DNA from: Candidatus Bathycorpusculum sp.
GTDB lineage: Archaea > Thermoproteota > Bathyarchaeia > Bathyarchaeales > Bathycorpusculaceae
Length of the DNA: 16,745 nt
Assembly (NCBI GenBank): GCA_009779045.1
Contig: WREZ01000003.1
Coordinates: forward strand, 1 to 16,745
Direction: 5' to 3'
The first letter of the stretch is position 1. Every line of letters begins with the position of its first letter. Shown here in pieces: positions 1 to 7,927 of the stretch. The position numbers and the translations under genes were made by a program. The notes under the pieces were generated by a model. The model saw nothing but the letters and a program-made list of their open reading frames with translations, was not told where the DNA came from and did no database searches.

Positions 1-114
1 GGTACTGCCATCTATGAGACAATGATGTCACTAATCACTACGTGGGACAAACAAGGCTTAGATACGTTTGAACAAATGAAAACCTGCCTCATCAACAACT
101 GGATAAAGAGCTGA
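1..114 (+). mobile_element. C-terminal end of a transposase-like ORF (insertion sequence remnant, open at left edge)
   Basis: Frame 1 is open from the window edge to a TGA at 112-114 and encodes about 37 residues containing YETMMSLITTWDKQGLD. This resembles the short helical tail that ends IS66-type and related transposases (a hydrophobic MxSLxxTWxKQGLD segment), but the family call rests on memory of that pattern only. Homology to the propeller paralogue downstream begins within about 6 bases after the stop, so the right end of the element must lie at about 112-121. No terminal inverted repeat can be judged because the left end is outside the window. It could instead be the tail of an unrelated gene. 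Confidence 0.5.
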
Positions 115-1770
115 ATACATACATATGATTTTGGTAACGGTAGAATCTCAACAGGGCAAATAGTCACATGGATCAGTATGAACAGCAGAGGTACATGGGC
201 ATATCTTTGGATAGCTGGTGGCACGACCATGTATGCGCTTGACGCAAAAACAGGCGATCCTATATACAACATGACCAACGTTCCAAGCGGAACAATTTAC
301 TTTGGCCCAAGCGGTGAAATGCTAAAATACCAACTTGTCGACTACGGAACTACAAGCAATCCAAATTACAGACTATTGCAGTGGAACTCTAGTTATGTCG
401 TAGAATACGGGAAAATCGGTTCTCAGGATGCATGGGGCAGCCAAGTTCAAGCCAGAGTATACGATGCAACAGAAAGAGGTTATGACCTTAATGTTTCAAT
501 AGGTACAGGAGCAGCATTAACAGGAAACATAATATATGCATTCCCAGAAGACCGCATCATTATTGGCAGATTCACAAAAGACAACATAACTCTTTCAGCA
601 ATCAATCTTAAAGAGGACTCTAAGGGTCAAATGATATTTTCTAATATTAATTGGCAGGCACCTGACAAACTAGAAAGTATTGAAGCTGAAACTTATACTC
701 AATCAACAGGGTCAGCAATAAGTCAAGAGGATTATGTAATTACTTTCTGGGTAAAGAACAGCAGAATTAACTACGCATTCAGCTTAGAAACAGGGAAATA
801 CATGTGGGCAGGGACACAACAAACTTATGCCGACGCATGGGTAGCAGGCAGTTTAGGCGGTCAGAATGTTATTGTATACAATAAACTCATTTCAGTCGCT
901 GCAGGCGGTATTGTATATTGCCGCGATATCAAGACAGGTGAACTACTTTGGACGTATGAAGCAGACGATAAATACACAGAGTCTTATTTGGCACCAAACT
1001 GGTGGGTTAGACCACAATTTGCTTCATGCGGCATAGTCTATTTTGGTCATGAAGAACACTCACCACAAGAGCCTAAACCAAGAGGATCACCATACTTTGC
1101 ACTTGACGTAGAAACTGGCGATGTAGTTTGGAGGATAGATGGAGCATTCCGTCAGACACAATGGGGCGGTCGTTCAATGCTTGCAGACAGCATCATCATT
1201 ACTCAAGACACATTTGACCAGCAGATTTGCGCAGTTGGTAAAGGTCCAAGCGCAATGACCGTTACATCACCTGACATTGCAGTAACAGCAGGCACACCAT
1301 TTGTAATCAGAGGAACAGTTATGGATATTTCACCAGGCACACAAAGCAATGCAATACAATTACGATTCCCCAACGGCGTCCCAGCAATAAGCGATGAAGA
1401 TATGAGCGAATGGATGCTTCACATCTACAAACAATTTGAAAAACCAAACGATGCTAAGGGCGTTGATATAGATATTTGGGCGTTTGATCCAAACGGTAAT
1501 GAAGTACACATAGGTGAAACAGTAAGCGATCCATCAGGCAAGTTCTCTTATACATACACACCAGACAAAGAAGGCGACTATGAAATCTTTGCATACTTCA
1601 CAGGATCCAAATCATACTACGGCTCATACGCAAAAACAGACATGACTGTAATGGCGGCTCCAGAACAAATAATACAAGAAACACCACCATATGAATGGTA
1701 TATTGTTGGCATGGGCATTGCAATTATCGCAGTTGTTCTTATCGTTGGTCTGTTGAATAGAAAGAAGTAA
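115..1770 (+). pseudogene. 5'-truncated PQQ-type beta-propeller surface protein
   Basis: The open frame runs from just after the transposase-like stop to TAA at 1768-1770. The first recognisable residues, TYDF then GQIVTW, align with residue 310 onward of the intact downstream paralogue. The signal peptide, the N-terminal Ig-like domain and the first propeller blades are therefore missing. What remains has PQQ-type blades (for example DAKTGDPIY, IKTGELLW, VETGDVVW), a C-terminal Ig-like domain (from about GTPFVIRGTVMD to YAKTDMTV), a linker and a final membrane helix ending NRKK. An internal ATG at 178 could start translation, but that product would have no signal peptide and probably no function. 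The rest of the gene may lie left of the window, beyond the insertion. If the junction is an assembly artefact, the gene could be intact. Confidence 0.75.
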
Positions 1771-2004
1771 ATAAGCAATATAAACTAAAATATCCCCTTC
1801 TTTTTTATTTAATCTATTGCATCTCCAAAGTATCTTTAGAAATAGACAGTTTTTTTTACATATAAATATAAATAACTCGTACTTAATTAAATTCAAATAA
1901 AAAAGCACATACATTATTAAAAATAATGTTTTATTATGAAACAACAGCACACTATTTTTTTTTTTTTTGCTCATATTAAAACAAACATCAATATTGAATT
2001 TATT
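1771..2004. other. AT-rich intergenic stretch with poly-T tracts
   Basis: No gene is visible between the two propeller paralogues. The stretch is strongly AT-rich and contains three T tracts on the plus strand: 1798-1810, a run of 8 T at 1850-1857, and an uninterrupted run of 14 T at 1955-1968. The first fits a terminator for the upstream copy. The others may add termination or be simple-sequence drift. The promoter of the next gene follows. Confidence 0.6.
1798..1810 (+). terminator. T-rich archaeal terminator after the truncated propeller gene
   Basis: A T-dominated tract (TTC, six T, A, three T) lies 28 bases after the stop codon. It has no clear hairpin, as is usual for archaeal RNA polymerase termination. 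Confidence 0.5.
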
Positions 2005-2018
2005 AAAAATATATACAT
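2005..2018 (+). promoter_or_regulatory. TATA-box promoter of the intact propeller gene
   Basis: AAAAATATATACAT matches an archaeal TATA box. A start site about 26 bases downstream (near 2037) would give a leader of about 40 bases to the preferred ATG at 2079. Two GTTAAC hexamers at 2028-2033 and 2045-2050 flank the predicted start site. Confidence 0.5.
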
Positions 2019-2078
2019 AAAAAGCATGTTAACAATATAAGATAGTTAACTGTAAACATTGTCATGGAGAATAAAAAA

Positions 2079-4694
2079 ATGAACATATTTAAAAACAGAT
2101 TAATAACTTCGACGATATCAGTGCTACTAATTCTCTCTTTTGCTATATCTATGATTGCAATACCTACCGCAAGTGCACAAACTGAAAGAGTAACTTTTCC
2201 GTTTGTTGACCCAATACCAAATAAAGCAGGTGTTGGCCAAAATGTGCTAATTAACTTTGGTATACTAAATCAACTAAACAGGGACGGTGATGGTTGGAAT
2301 GTTACTTTGGTGATTACTGATCCTGATGGTAAAGTTGAGAAAGTTGATCGTATGACTTGGTCTACAGGCACAGTCGGCTATGGCTACACTCCAACAAAAG
2401 CAGGAAACTACACACTACAAACACAGTTCAAAAACGTAACATACGCAGGTAACAAATACGCCTCCAGTGAAAGCGGAAACGTTACCTTAGAGGTATTCAC
2501 TGATTGGTACAAACCTTGGCATCCAGGCCACAGTCTTCCAGTAGATTACTGGTCAAGACCTGTTGACTCACAACTACGCGAATGGCACATTCTTATGGGC
2601 AGTTGGCTAAAAGGAGCCAGCGGAACAAACCATGGTTCTGAGTTATATACTCAAGCCCTGTATAATGAAGGCCCTGAAAGTGCACACATCTTGTGGAGCA
2701 GACCTATTGGTGATACTAACGGCGGTTTAGCCGGTGGAGAAAATCAGGCAGCTTACCAAAATGGTGACGCATATGAAGGCAAATTTGGCAGTGCAGTTAT
2801 CATCGCAGGTGTTCTATACTACAACAGAGGCGGAAGCTACAACCAAGCTTCAAACATAAACGGTACCGTAGGAAGCGCTACAAATAATCTAGGCGAACCT
2901 CAAGACCCACAAAACGGTGCTAATCCAGGTCGCCAGAGAAACACTATTGTCGCTATTGATTTACGCACAGGTAAAACACTTTGGGAAAAGTCATACAACT
3001 TTAACTCCAACAATGATGCAAGAATCACAATGGGACAAATTGTTACATGGTTCTGCCTAAACAACCGTGGTGTTTTCTCGCTTCTTTGGATTGGTAACTC
3101 AGGTAACATGTTTGCACTTGAACCAAAAACAGGCGAACTTGTATACAACATGACCAACGTTCCAACTGGAACGATATATTGGGGTCCAAATGGTGAAATG
3201 CTAAAATATCAAGCAGTCAACGTCGGAACTACTGTAAATCCAGTTTGGCAACTACGTCAATGGAACTCTAGCTACGTCATACAACAAGGCAAAATAGGCA
3301 TGCAAGAAAGTTTTGGCAGTCAAATCCAAGGCGTCACATACAATGCAACCATACGCGGATGGGATCGCAATATCACTCTATCAGTTGGAAACTATCTACC
3401 AGGTCAAACTACTACTGGAGCCACAGCTAATCAGACAGTTACTCCTATAATTGCTTTTCCAGAGGATAAAGTGGTATTTGGTACCTCCGCACTTCAGGCA
3501 ATAGACCAAGGTATGGGCATATCCCTTACTGGTGTTAGCATTTCTGAAGAAAGCTTTGGGCAGGTGCTATTTAATCAGCGTAAATGGGCTGCACCTAAAG
3601 AATGGGAAGGTCTTGTCGCTGGTATGCAATCAAACTGGGTATCCTACAGTCAGGCTGATCAGGTAGGCATTTTCTGGGTAAAAGAAACTGCAACTAGCTA
3701 TGCATTTGACTTAGACACAGGCAAATACATGTGGCAAACAGAACCACAAATATATGCAGATTCATGGAGCGACTCACCTACTTACGAAAAAATCATTGCT
3801 TACGGCAAACTCTATGAAGCAAGCGTTGGTGGCATTGTATACTGTTACGACATTAAAACTGGCAACTTAGTTTGGGAATACAAAGTAGAAGACAAATATA
3901 CAGAATCCTATCTTGGCAATAACTGGTGGGTAATGATAGTATTCATTACAGATGGCAAAGTTTACCTTGGTCCATTAGAACACTCAGCGTTAGAGCCTAA
4001 ACCAAGAGGTGCACCCTTCATGTGTCTTGACGCAGAAACTGGTGATGTGGTTTGGGGAATTGATGGAGCATTCCGTCAAACTCGTTGGGGTGGACGTGCA
4101 ATCATCGGCGATAGCATCATAGCAACCATGGATACATATGACAGCCAAATCTACGCTATAGGTAAAGGCCCAAGCGCAATGACAATCTCATCACCTGACA
4201 TCGCAGTTGCCAAAGGTACACCATTTGTAATCAGAGGCACAGTCATGGACATCTCACCAGGCACACAAAGCGACCGCGCACAACTACAGTTCCCTAACGG
4301 TGTTCCAGCAATAAGCGATAACGACATGAGCGACTGGATGCTATATGTATACAAACAATTCAGCAGACCAGATGACGCTAAAGGTGTTAACGTAGAAATT
4401 TGGGCAATTGGTCCAAACGGTGAAGACATACACATAGGCGACACAGTCAGCGACACATACGGCAGATACTCTTACACATACACACCAGATAAAGAAGGCG
4501 ACTATGAAATCTTTGCATACTTTATGGGATCCAAATCATACTACGGCTCATACGCAAAAACTGAAATGACCGTCATGTCCACACCAGAACAAATAACACA
4601 AGAAACACCATACGCATGGTACATTGCCGCCGCTGTCATCATAATCGTTGTAGCAATCGCACTAAACATATTTGTCACCCTCAGAAAAAAATAA
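2079..4694 (+). CDS. Secreted, membrane-anchored PQQ-like beta-propeller protein with Ig-like domains
   Basis: An 871-residue extracellular protein of unknown ligand. I prefer the ATG at 2079 over the in-frame ATG at 2064 because GGAG at 2066-2069 lies 9 bases ahead and the protein then begins with a standard signal peptide: basic MNIFKNR, a hydrophobic core, and a likely cut after ASA at about residue 33. An Ig-like domain follows (about 35-145), then a large propeller (about 150-710) with repeated PQQ-type blade ends such as LRTGKTLW, PKTGELVY, LDTGKYMW, IKTGNLVW and AETGDVVW. A second Ig-like domain (about 715-835) precedes a C-terminal helix (AWYIAAAVIII) and a basic RKK tail. Such proteins are common in uncultured archaea as cell-surface proteins. 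PQQ binding is not implied. A truncated paralogue lies just upstream. Confidence 0.85.
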   Translation: MNIFKNRLITSTISVLLILSFAISMIAIPTASAQTERVTFPFVDPIPNKAGVGQNVLINFGILNQLNRDGDGWNVTLVITDPDGKVEKVDRMTWSTGTVGYGYTPTKAGNYTLQTQFKNVTYAGNKYASSESGNVTLEVFTDWYKPWHPGHSLPVDYWSRPVDSQLREWHILMGSWLKGASGTNHGSELYTQALYNEGPESAHILWSRPIGDTNGGLAGGENQAAYQNGDAYEGKFGSAVIIAGVLYYNRGGSYNQASNINGTVGSATNNLGEPQDPQNGANPGRQRNTIVAIDLRTGKTLWEKSYNFNSNNDARITMGQIVTWFCLNNRGVFSLLWIGNSGNMFALEPKTGELVYNMTNVPTGTIYWGPNGEMLKYQAVNVGTTVNPVWQLRQWNSSYVIQQGKIGMQESFGSQIQGVTYNATIRGWDRNITLSVGNYLPGQTTTGATANQTVTPIIAFPEDKVVFGTSALQAIDQGMGISLTGVSISEESFGQVLFNQRKWAAPKEWEGLVAGMQSNWVSYSQADQVGIFWVKETATSYAFDLDTGKYMWQTEPQIYADSWSDSPTYEKIIAYGKLYEASVGGIVYCYDIKTGNLVWEYKVEDKYTESYLGNNWWVMIVFITDGKVYLGPLEHSALEPKPRGAPFMCLDAETGDVVWGIDGAFRQTRWGGRAIIGDSIIATMDTYDSQIYAIGKGPSAMTISSPDIAVAKGTPFVIRGTVMDISPGTQSDRAQLQFPNGVPAISDNDMSDWMLYVYKQFSRPDDAKGVNVEIWAIGPNGEDIHIGDTVSDTYGRYSYTYTPDKEGDYEIFAYFMGSKSYYGSYAKTEMTVMSTPEQITQETPYAWYIAAAVIIIVVAIALNIFVTLRKK

Positions 4695-4716
4695 CACAAT
4701 AAAAACAACACCCAAC

Positions 4717-4729
4717 TTTTTCTTTTTTT
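4717..4729 (+). terminator. T-rich terminator after the intact propeller gene
   Basis: Twelve T interrupted by one C begin 22 bases after the stop codon at 4694. The 220 bases that follow, up to the convergent TPR gene, show no gene. Confidence 0.55.
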
Positions 4730-4950
4730 ATCTGTTTAACAACAATACACTTGTTTTACAATTAGACCAAAAAACGCATTAAACTACAACAACTCTGCCA
4801 TAGAAAACAAACATTTTCAGCTATTGTTCTAAATAAATCAGCCAGCCTATGAAAAGCAGTTAAATAAAACCACCAAAAACCAATCAACATACAGAGATAG
4901 TAAATTGTATTAGCTTAAATGCGGAAAGTTATAAAAATAAAGAAGAGGGG

Positions 4951-5364
4951 TTAAGAGAAGATAGAGAAAGACGAGTCGTCGTCACCTGCAGCGTTTTGTT
5001 GGTTGAGTTTGTTGTTGAGTTCTCGTATTTTGTGTTCGGTTTCTTCTGCTTCTTTTGTGTTACCGGCTGCTTTTTGGGCGTTTCGTGTTTCTTCAAGTGC
5101 GCTTAACCCGTAGCGGTCAAAACCTTTGTTTAAAGCGATATCAGCGGCTTTACTAAAAAATTCAGCTGCTTGTGTATACTCTTTTAGTGTTACACTGCAT
5201 TCGCCAGCTTTATAATACATTTCAGCGGCACCAAAATAGTTTTGACCTTTGAAGTAAAGTTCTCCGCCTTTTACAAATAAACCACGGGCTTCAATTGGTT
5301 TACCACTTTCCATTAAAGCATTAGCATCTTTATGGATTTTAATTGGATCTTCTTTAACACTCAT
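4951..5364 (-). CDS. Small TPR (alpha-SNAP-like) protein
   Basis: A soluble 137-residue helical protein built from about three tetratricopeptide-like helix pairs: residues about 7-40 (ANALMESGKPIEARGLF), 41-78 (YFGAAEMYYKAGECSVTLKEY) and 79-115. The pattern of Ala, Gly and Tyr in AxxYYKAGE resembles SNAP/TPR scaffolds that mediate protein contacts. No catalytic residues are seen, and the acidic tail DDDSSFSIFS is probably disordered. The ATG at 5364 has GTGA about 7 bases upstream on the minus strand and a TATA-like CTATAAATTA at 5381-5390, so any leader is very short. It is divergent from the ECF S-component gene with a shared 118-base gap. Its partner and role are unknown. Confidence 0.75.
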   Translation of the reverse strand: MSVKEDPIKIHKDANALMESGKPIEARGLFVKGGELYFKGQNYFGAAEMYYKAGECSVTLKEYTQAAEFFSKAADIALNKGFDRYGLSALEETRNAQKAAGNTKEAEETEHKIRELNNKLNQQNAAGDDDSSFSIFS

Positions 5365-5380
5365 AAACTGTCACTATACA

Positions 5381-5390
5381 TAATTTATAG
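5381..5390 (-). promoter_or_regulatory. TATA-like box for the TPR gene
   Basis: Read on the minus strand this is CTATAAATTA, about 20 bases ahead of the ATG at 5364. That implies a near-leaderless transcript. Confidence 0.4.
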
Positions 5391-5482
5391 AAACATACAT
5401 TAAGAATTTTCCCTTCCAAAACAAACAAAACTCCCAAAAACATTTTGTTTAACTGCTATCATATAGTAATAATAGTGATATA

Positions 5483-6028
5483 ATGCAGAAGAGTACTACT
5501 ACAAGAAAAAGTTTGTTATCAACTTTTCAAATTGCAGCTGCAGCAATTTTTGCAGCCCTTGTTGCCATAGTCACAGCAGCCACTACCATTCCCATTCCTG
5601 GAGTAAGCGGTGGCGGAATCTTTAATCTTGGAGAAGCCATAATATATGCTGCTGCACTACTTTTAGGCCCATTTGTAGGGTTAATTGCTGGAGCTGGTGC
5701 AGCCATAGCTGACATAACAGTGGCACCGGCATACATACCTATAACATTGGTCATAAAAGCAATAGAAGGTTTGCTTGTTGGCTACTTAGTAAAGAGCCTT
5801 AACAGAAAAATTAAGAGCTTAAGCCTATGTGCAACAATCGCAATCTTGGTCGGAGGGTTAGAGATGGTTGGAGGATATTTCATTTATGAAACATTTATGT
5901 GGGGTTTCTCTGTGGCTTTAGTGAATGCACCCGTTAACATAATTCAAATGTTGGCAGGTTTGATAATTGCTGTACCTGTTATACATGCGGTATTGCGTGT
6001 TTTCCCACAGTTTAAAAATTATCTTTAA
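5483..6028 (+). CDS. ECF transporter S component (substrate-binding membrane protein)
   Basis: A 181-residue membrane protein with about six hydrophobic helices. The features FNLGEAIIY (47-55), GPFVGLIAGAGAAIAD (62-77), and the later IKAIEGLLVGYL and APVNIIQML match the S-component group of energy-coupling-factor vitamin transporters (PF07155-like). These bind a vitamin or precursor and use a shared ATPase/EcfT module, which is not in this window. The substrate cannot be read from the sequence; riboflavin, thiamine precursors and other cofactors are all known in the superfamily. The ATG at 5483 has a GTGA-type site about 7 bases upstream. The next gene starts 13 bases after the stop, so the two are probably one operon. 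The family call is firm and the ligand open. Confidence 0.85.
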   Translation: MQKSTTTRKSLLSTFQIAAAAIFAALVAIVTAATTIPIPGVSGGGIFNLGEAIIYAAALLLGPFVGLIAGAGAAIADITVAPAYIPITLVIKAIEGLLVGYLVKSLNRKIKSLSLCATIAILVGGLEMVGGYFIYETFMWGFSVALVNAPVNIIQMLAGLIIAVPVIHAVLRVFPQFKNYL

Positions 6029-6041
6029 TGAGGAATATAAT

Positions 6042-7049
6042 GTGAAACTACAACCTGGAAAAATACCCATAGACATATTACAAAATATCGTTTTCAAAAA
6101 TTTAGGGGCACCTCGTAAAGAAGTTGTTCTTGGTCCAGCTGCAGGAGTGGATGGTGCAGTACTTGAAATTGGTGACCAGACAGTCATTAGTTCTATGGAT
6201 CCCATCACTGGGGCTGTGGAACATATAGGGTTTGAGGCCGTAATTGTTAATGCAAATGATGTTGCAACTTTTGGGGTTGAGCCAGCTTTTCTTTTTTCGT
6301 GCATTATGCTTCCCGAAGGGGCAGATAGCCAAATGGTTGAAAATATAACCACTCAAATGGATATAGCAGCTAAGGAGTTGGGTATTGCTATTGTGGGAGG
6401 GCATTGTGAGTCTGTGCCTAATTTAGTTAGTCCTATTGTGGTGTGTTGTATGATAGGTTTGGCTAAGAAGGGACAATATGTTACTGCTGCAGGAGCAAGA
6501 GCGGGCGATAAGTTGATTCTTACTAAAAGTGCAGGTATTGAGGGTACGGCTATTTTGGCTACAGATAGGGAGGACCAGTTGTCAAGTGTGTTATCGGAGG
6601 AGATGCTACGGTCTGCTAAGGGTTTTTACAGTCAGATTAGTGTTGTAAAGGATGCTTTAACGGCTTATCGTACAGGTGGGGTGCATGCTATGCATGATCC
6701 TACTGAAGGGGGGATTTTTAATGGTGTTTATGAGATGGCTGATGCGGCGGGTTTGGGTTTGAGGATATTTGAGGAGGATATTGTTGTTAAGCCTGAGACT
6801 TTGGAGATTTGTCGTTATTTTGCAATTGATCCTTTTCAGCTTATAAGTTCAGGTGCATTACTTATTGCTGCAGATCCTAAAGCCACTTTAAAAATTCTTG
6901 AGACTTTAAAACTTCAAGGTATTTCTGCTATGGTTATAGGCGAGTTTAGCAATAATTTAAAAGGGTGTGTTCTTCAAACAAAAAATGGTTGCATACAAAC
7001 ATTACCAAGGCCAGTAACGGACCAACTTTGGACTGCGCTATCGCGTTAG
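6042..7049 (+). CDS. AIR synthase-related protein (PurM/HypE/ThiL-like superfamily)
   Basis: A 335-residue probable ATP-dependent enzyme with the two-domain PurM fold. Visible motifs are GPAAGVDGAV (31-40, with the Asp that usually helps bind Mg-ATP), SSMDPITG (50-57), NANDVATFG (70-78), GGHCES (119-124) and MHDPTEGG (217-224). The last resembles HypE most, but the protein ends in LWTALSR without the C-terminal cysteine on which HypE carries its modification, so hydrogenase maturation is unlikely. I chose the GTG at 6042 because GAGG at 6030-6033 lies 8 bases ahead and the product then begins KLQPGKIP, the usual start of the family. A longer frame from 5967 would overlap the S-component gene by 62 bases. 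The close spacing suggests it acts on the compound imported by the upstream transporter, which is inference. The coding strand of its middle part is strikingly G-rich. Confidence 0.8.
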   Translation: MKLQPGKIPIDILQNIVFKNLGAPRKEVVLGPAAGVDGAVLEIGDQTVISSMDPITGAVEHIGFEAVIVNANDVATFGVEPAFLFSCIMLPEGADSQMVENITTQMDIAAKELGIAIVGGHCESVPNLVSPIVVCCMIGLAKKGQYVTAAGARAGDKLILTKSAGIEGTAILATDREDQLSSVLSEEMLRSAKGFYSQISVVKDALTAYRTGGVHAMHDPTEGGIFNGVYEMADAAGLGLRIFEEDIVVKPETLEICRYFAIDPFQLISSGALLIAADPKATLKILETLKLQGISAMVIGEFSNNLKGCVLQTKNGCIQTLPRPVTDQLWTALSR

Positions 7050-7379
7050 TCTAAAACCTGAAAAGTACTTTATTCTATTTAGAAGGTCTACACGTGGTTT
7101 TAAGGTGTTAAAGAGTTGTTAACCTTGTTAACAGTGTATTTTGTGTATTGTATATAGTATAATAATGTGTGTTATAAATTAACAGTAATATGATAAGTTT
7201 TTATGATTACCTTTTTGAAGAGGGTTCAAAAGGGTTGTGTAATGTTTTAAGTTTTTTCTTGTGAGTTATTGGCGTGAAAACTTGAGAAAATAAGGGCAAC
7301 AATTTTGTTTTTGCTATTTGCCAAGATTTTAGGTTAGCTTTTAGTAGTTCACACAGAAAATATGCCGGAGTAAAACATG
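7050..7379. other. Long intergenic stretch without a visible gene
   Basis: No convincing gene or tRNA fold is seen in the 377 bases between the PurM-like gene and the Rrf2 gene, of which this is the part left of the palindrome. A minus-strand frame at 7207-7410 (67 codons) has no recognisable features. The stretch holds GTTAAC-CTT-GTTAAC at 7118-7132 and a TGTGTTATA half-copy (7168-7176) of the palindrome found at 7380-7395. The plus strand is rich in G and T. Confidence 0.5.
7118..7132. repeat. GTTAAC-CTT-GTTAAC short palindromic repeat
   Basis: Two GTTAAC hexamers, each self-complementary, are spaced by three bases, so the 15-mer reads as both a direct and an inverted repeat. It could be a protein-binding site or chance in AT-rich DNA. 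Confidence 0.35.
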
Positions 7380-7395
7380 TTGTGTTATAACACAA
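7380..7395. promoter_or_regulatory. Perfect 16-base palindrome, candidate operator of the Rrf2 regulator
   Basis: TTGTGTTATAACACAA is a perfect palindrome that abuts the TATA box (7396-7404) of the Rrf2-family gene, in the BRE position. A dimeric regulator bound there would block TFB/TBP, so autorepression is a plausible reading. A half-copy, TGTGTTATA, occurs at 7168-7176. Confidence 0.5.
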
Positions 7396-7404
7396 TATAT
7401 TTAA
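7396..7404 (+). promoter_or_regulatory. TATA box of the Rrf2 gene, implying a leaderless mRNA
   Basis: TATATTTAA is centred at about 7400. A start site about 26 bases downstream falls on or next to the ATG at 7427, and no ribosome binding site precedes that ATG, which fits leaderless transcription. Confidence 0.5.
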
Positions 7405-7426
7405 GAACAAGCAAACGTAGCAGTTA

Positions 7427-7834
7427 ATGGTTATAATATTGCAGTTAAATGTAACAACTGATTATGGCATAAGGACAGTTCTTTATCTATCCATAAAGGG
7501 TGGAGTAGTGAACAGCAAAGAAATGTGTGAAAAAATGGGAATACCACACACATATATGCATAAAATCACCAAAACACTAAAAGACGCAAAAATAATAAGC
7601 GAAAAACGCGGCACAACCGGCGGTTTTATACTAGAAAAAGATCCAGAAACATTATCCATCTTAAACATTATCACTGCTTTTGAAAAAACCATGTACATAA
7701 ACAGGTGCCTAGAAGAAGATAAATACTGCAGCCGAAACGCCGCAGCATTCTGTAAAATAAGAGAATTCTACACCAAATTACAAGAAGAAATGAACAACAA
7801 ATTAGACATAAAAATATCAACTTTTCTAAAATAA
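7427..7834 (+). CDS. Rrf2-family transcriptional regulator with Fe-S type cysteine triad
   Basis: A 135-residue winged-helix DNA-binding protein. The start region QLNVTTDYGIRTVLYLS is the signature of the family. The helix-turn-helix spans about 28-60, followed by the wing RGTTGGFIL (61-69). Three cysteines at 94, 101 and 109 (C-X6-C-X7-C) sit where IscR, NsrR and RsrR bind an iron-sulphur cluster, so sensing of redox state, iron or nitric oxide is likely, though the exact signal cannot be read. The ATG at 7427 fits the TATA spacing. A TTG at 7439 would give the canonical MQLNVT beginning and cannot be excluded. No sulphur or Fe-S assembly gene is adjacent, so its targets are unclear apart from its own promoter palindrome. 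Confidence 0.85.
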   Translation: MVIILQLNVTTDYGIRTVLYLSIKGGVVNSKEMCEKMGIPHTYMHKITKTLKDAKIISEKRGTTGGFILEKDPETLSILNIITAFEKTMYINRCLEEDKYCSRNAAAFCKIREFYTKLQEEMNNKLDIKISTFLK

Positions 7835-7927
7835 CGAACCACTAACATCCCTACAAATTGTATAAAAAACAATAAACTCAATTGACACCACATACAACGC
7901 ACCATAACCTAAAGTCTAAATTAAAAA

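Noticed and set aside
2064..2078. Upstream in-frame ATG of the intact propeller gene
   Set aside because: It overlaps the GGAG that is well placed for ATG 2079, and the signal peptide is more typical from 2079.
5967..6041. Longer N-terminus for the PurM-like enzyme
   Set aside because: It would overlap the S-component gene by 62 bases and add residues absent from the family; GTG 6042 has a ribosome binding site and gives the usual start.
6042..7049. HypE hydrogenase maturation protein
   Set aside because: The protein lacks the C-terminal cysteine that HypE needs, and no other hyp gene is nearby.
7207..7410. Minus-strand 67-codon frame in the long intergenic gap
   Set aside because: It has no recognisable motif or ribosome binding site and overlaps the promoter and palindrome of the Rrf2 gene.
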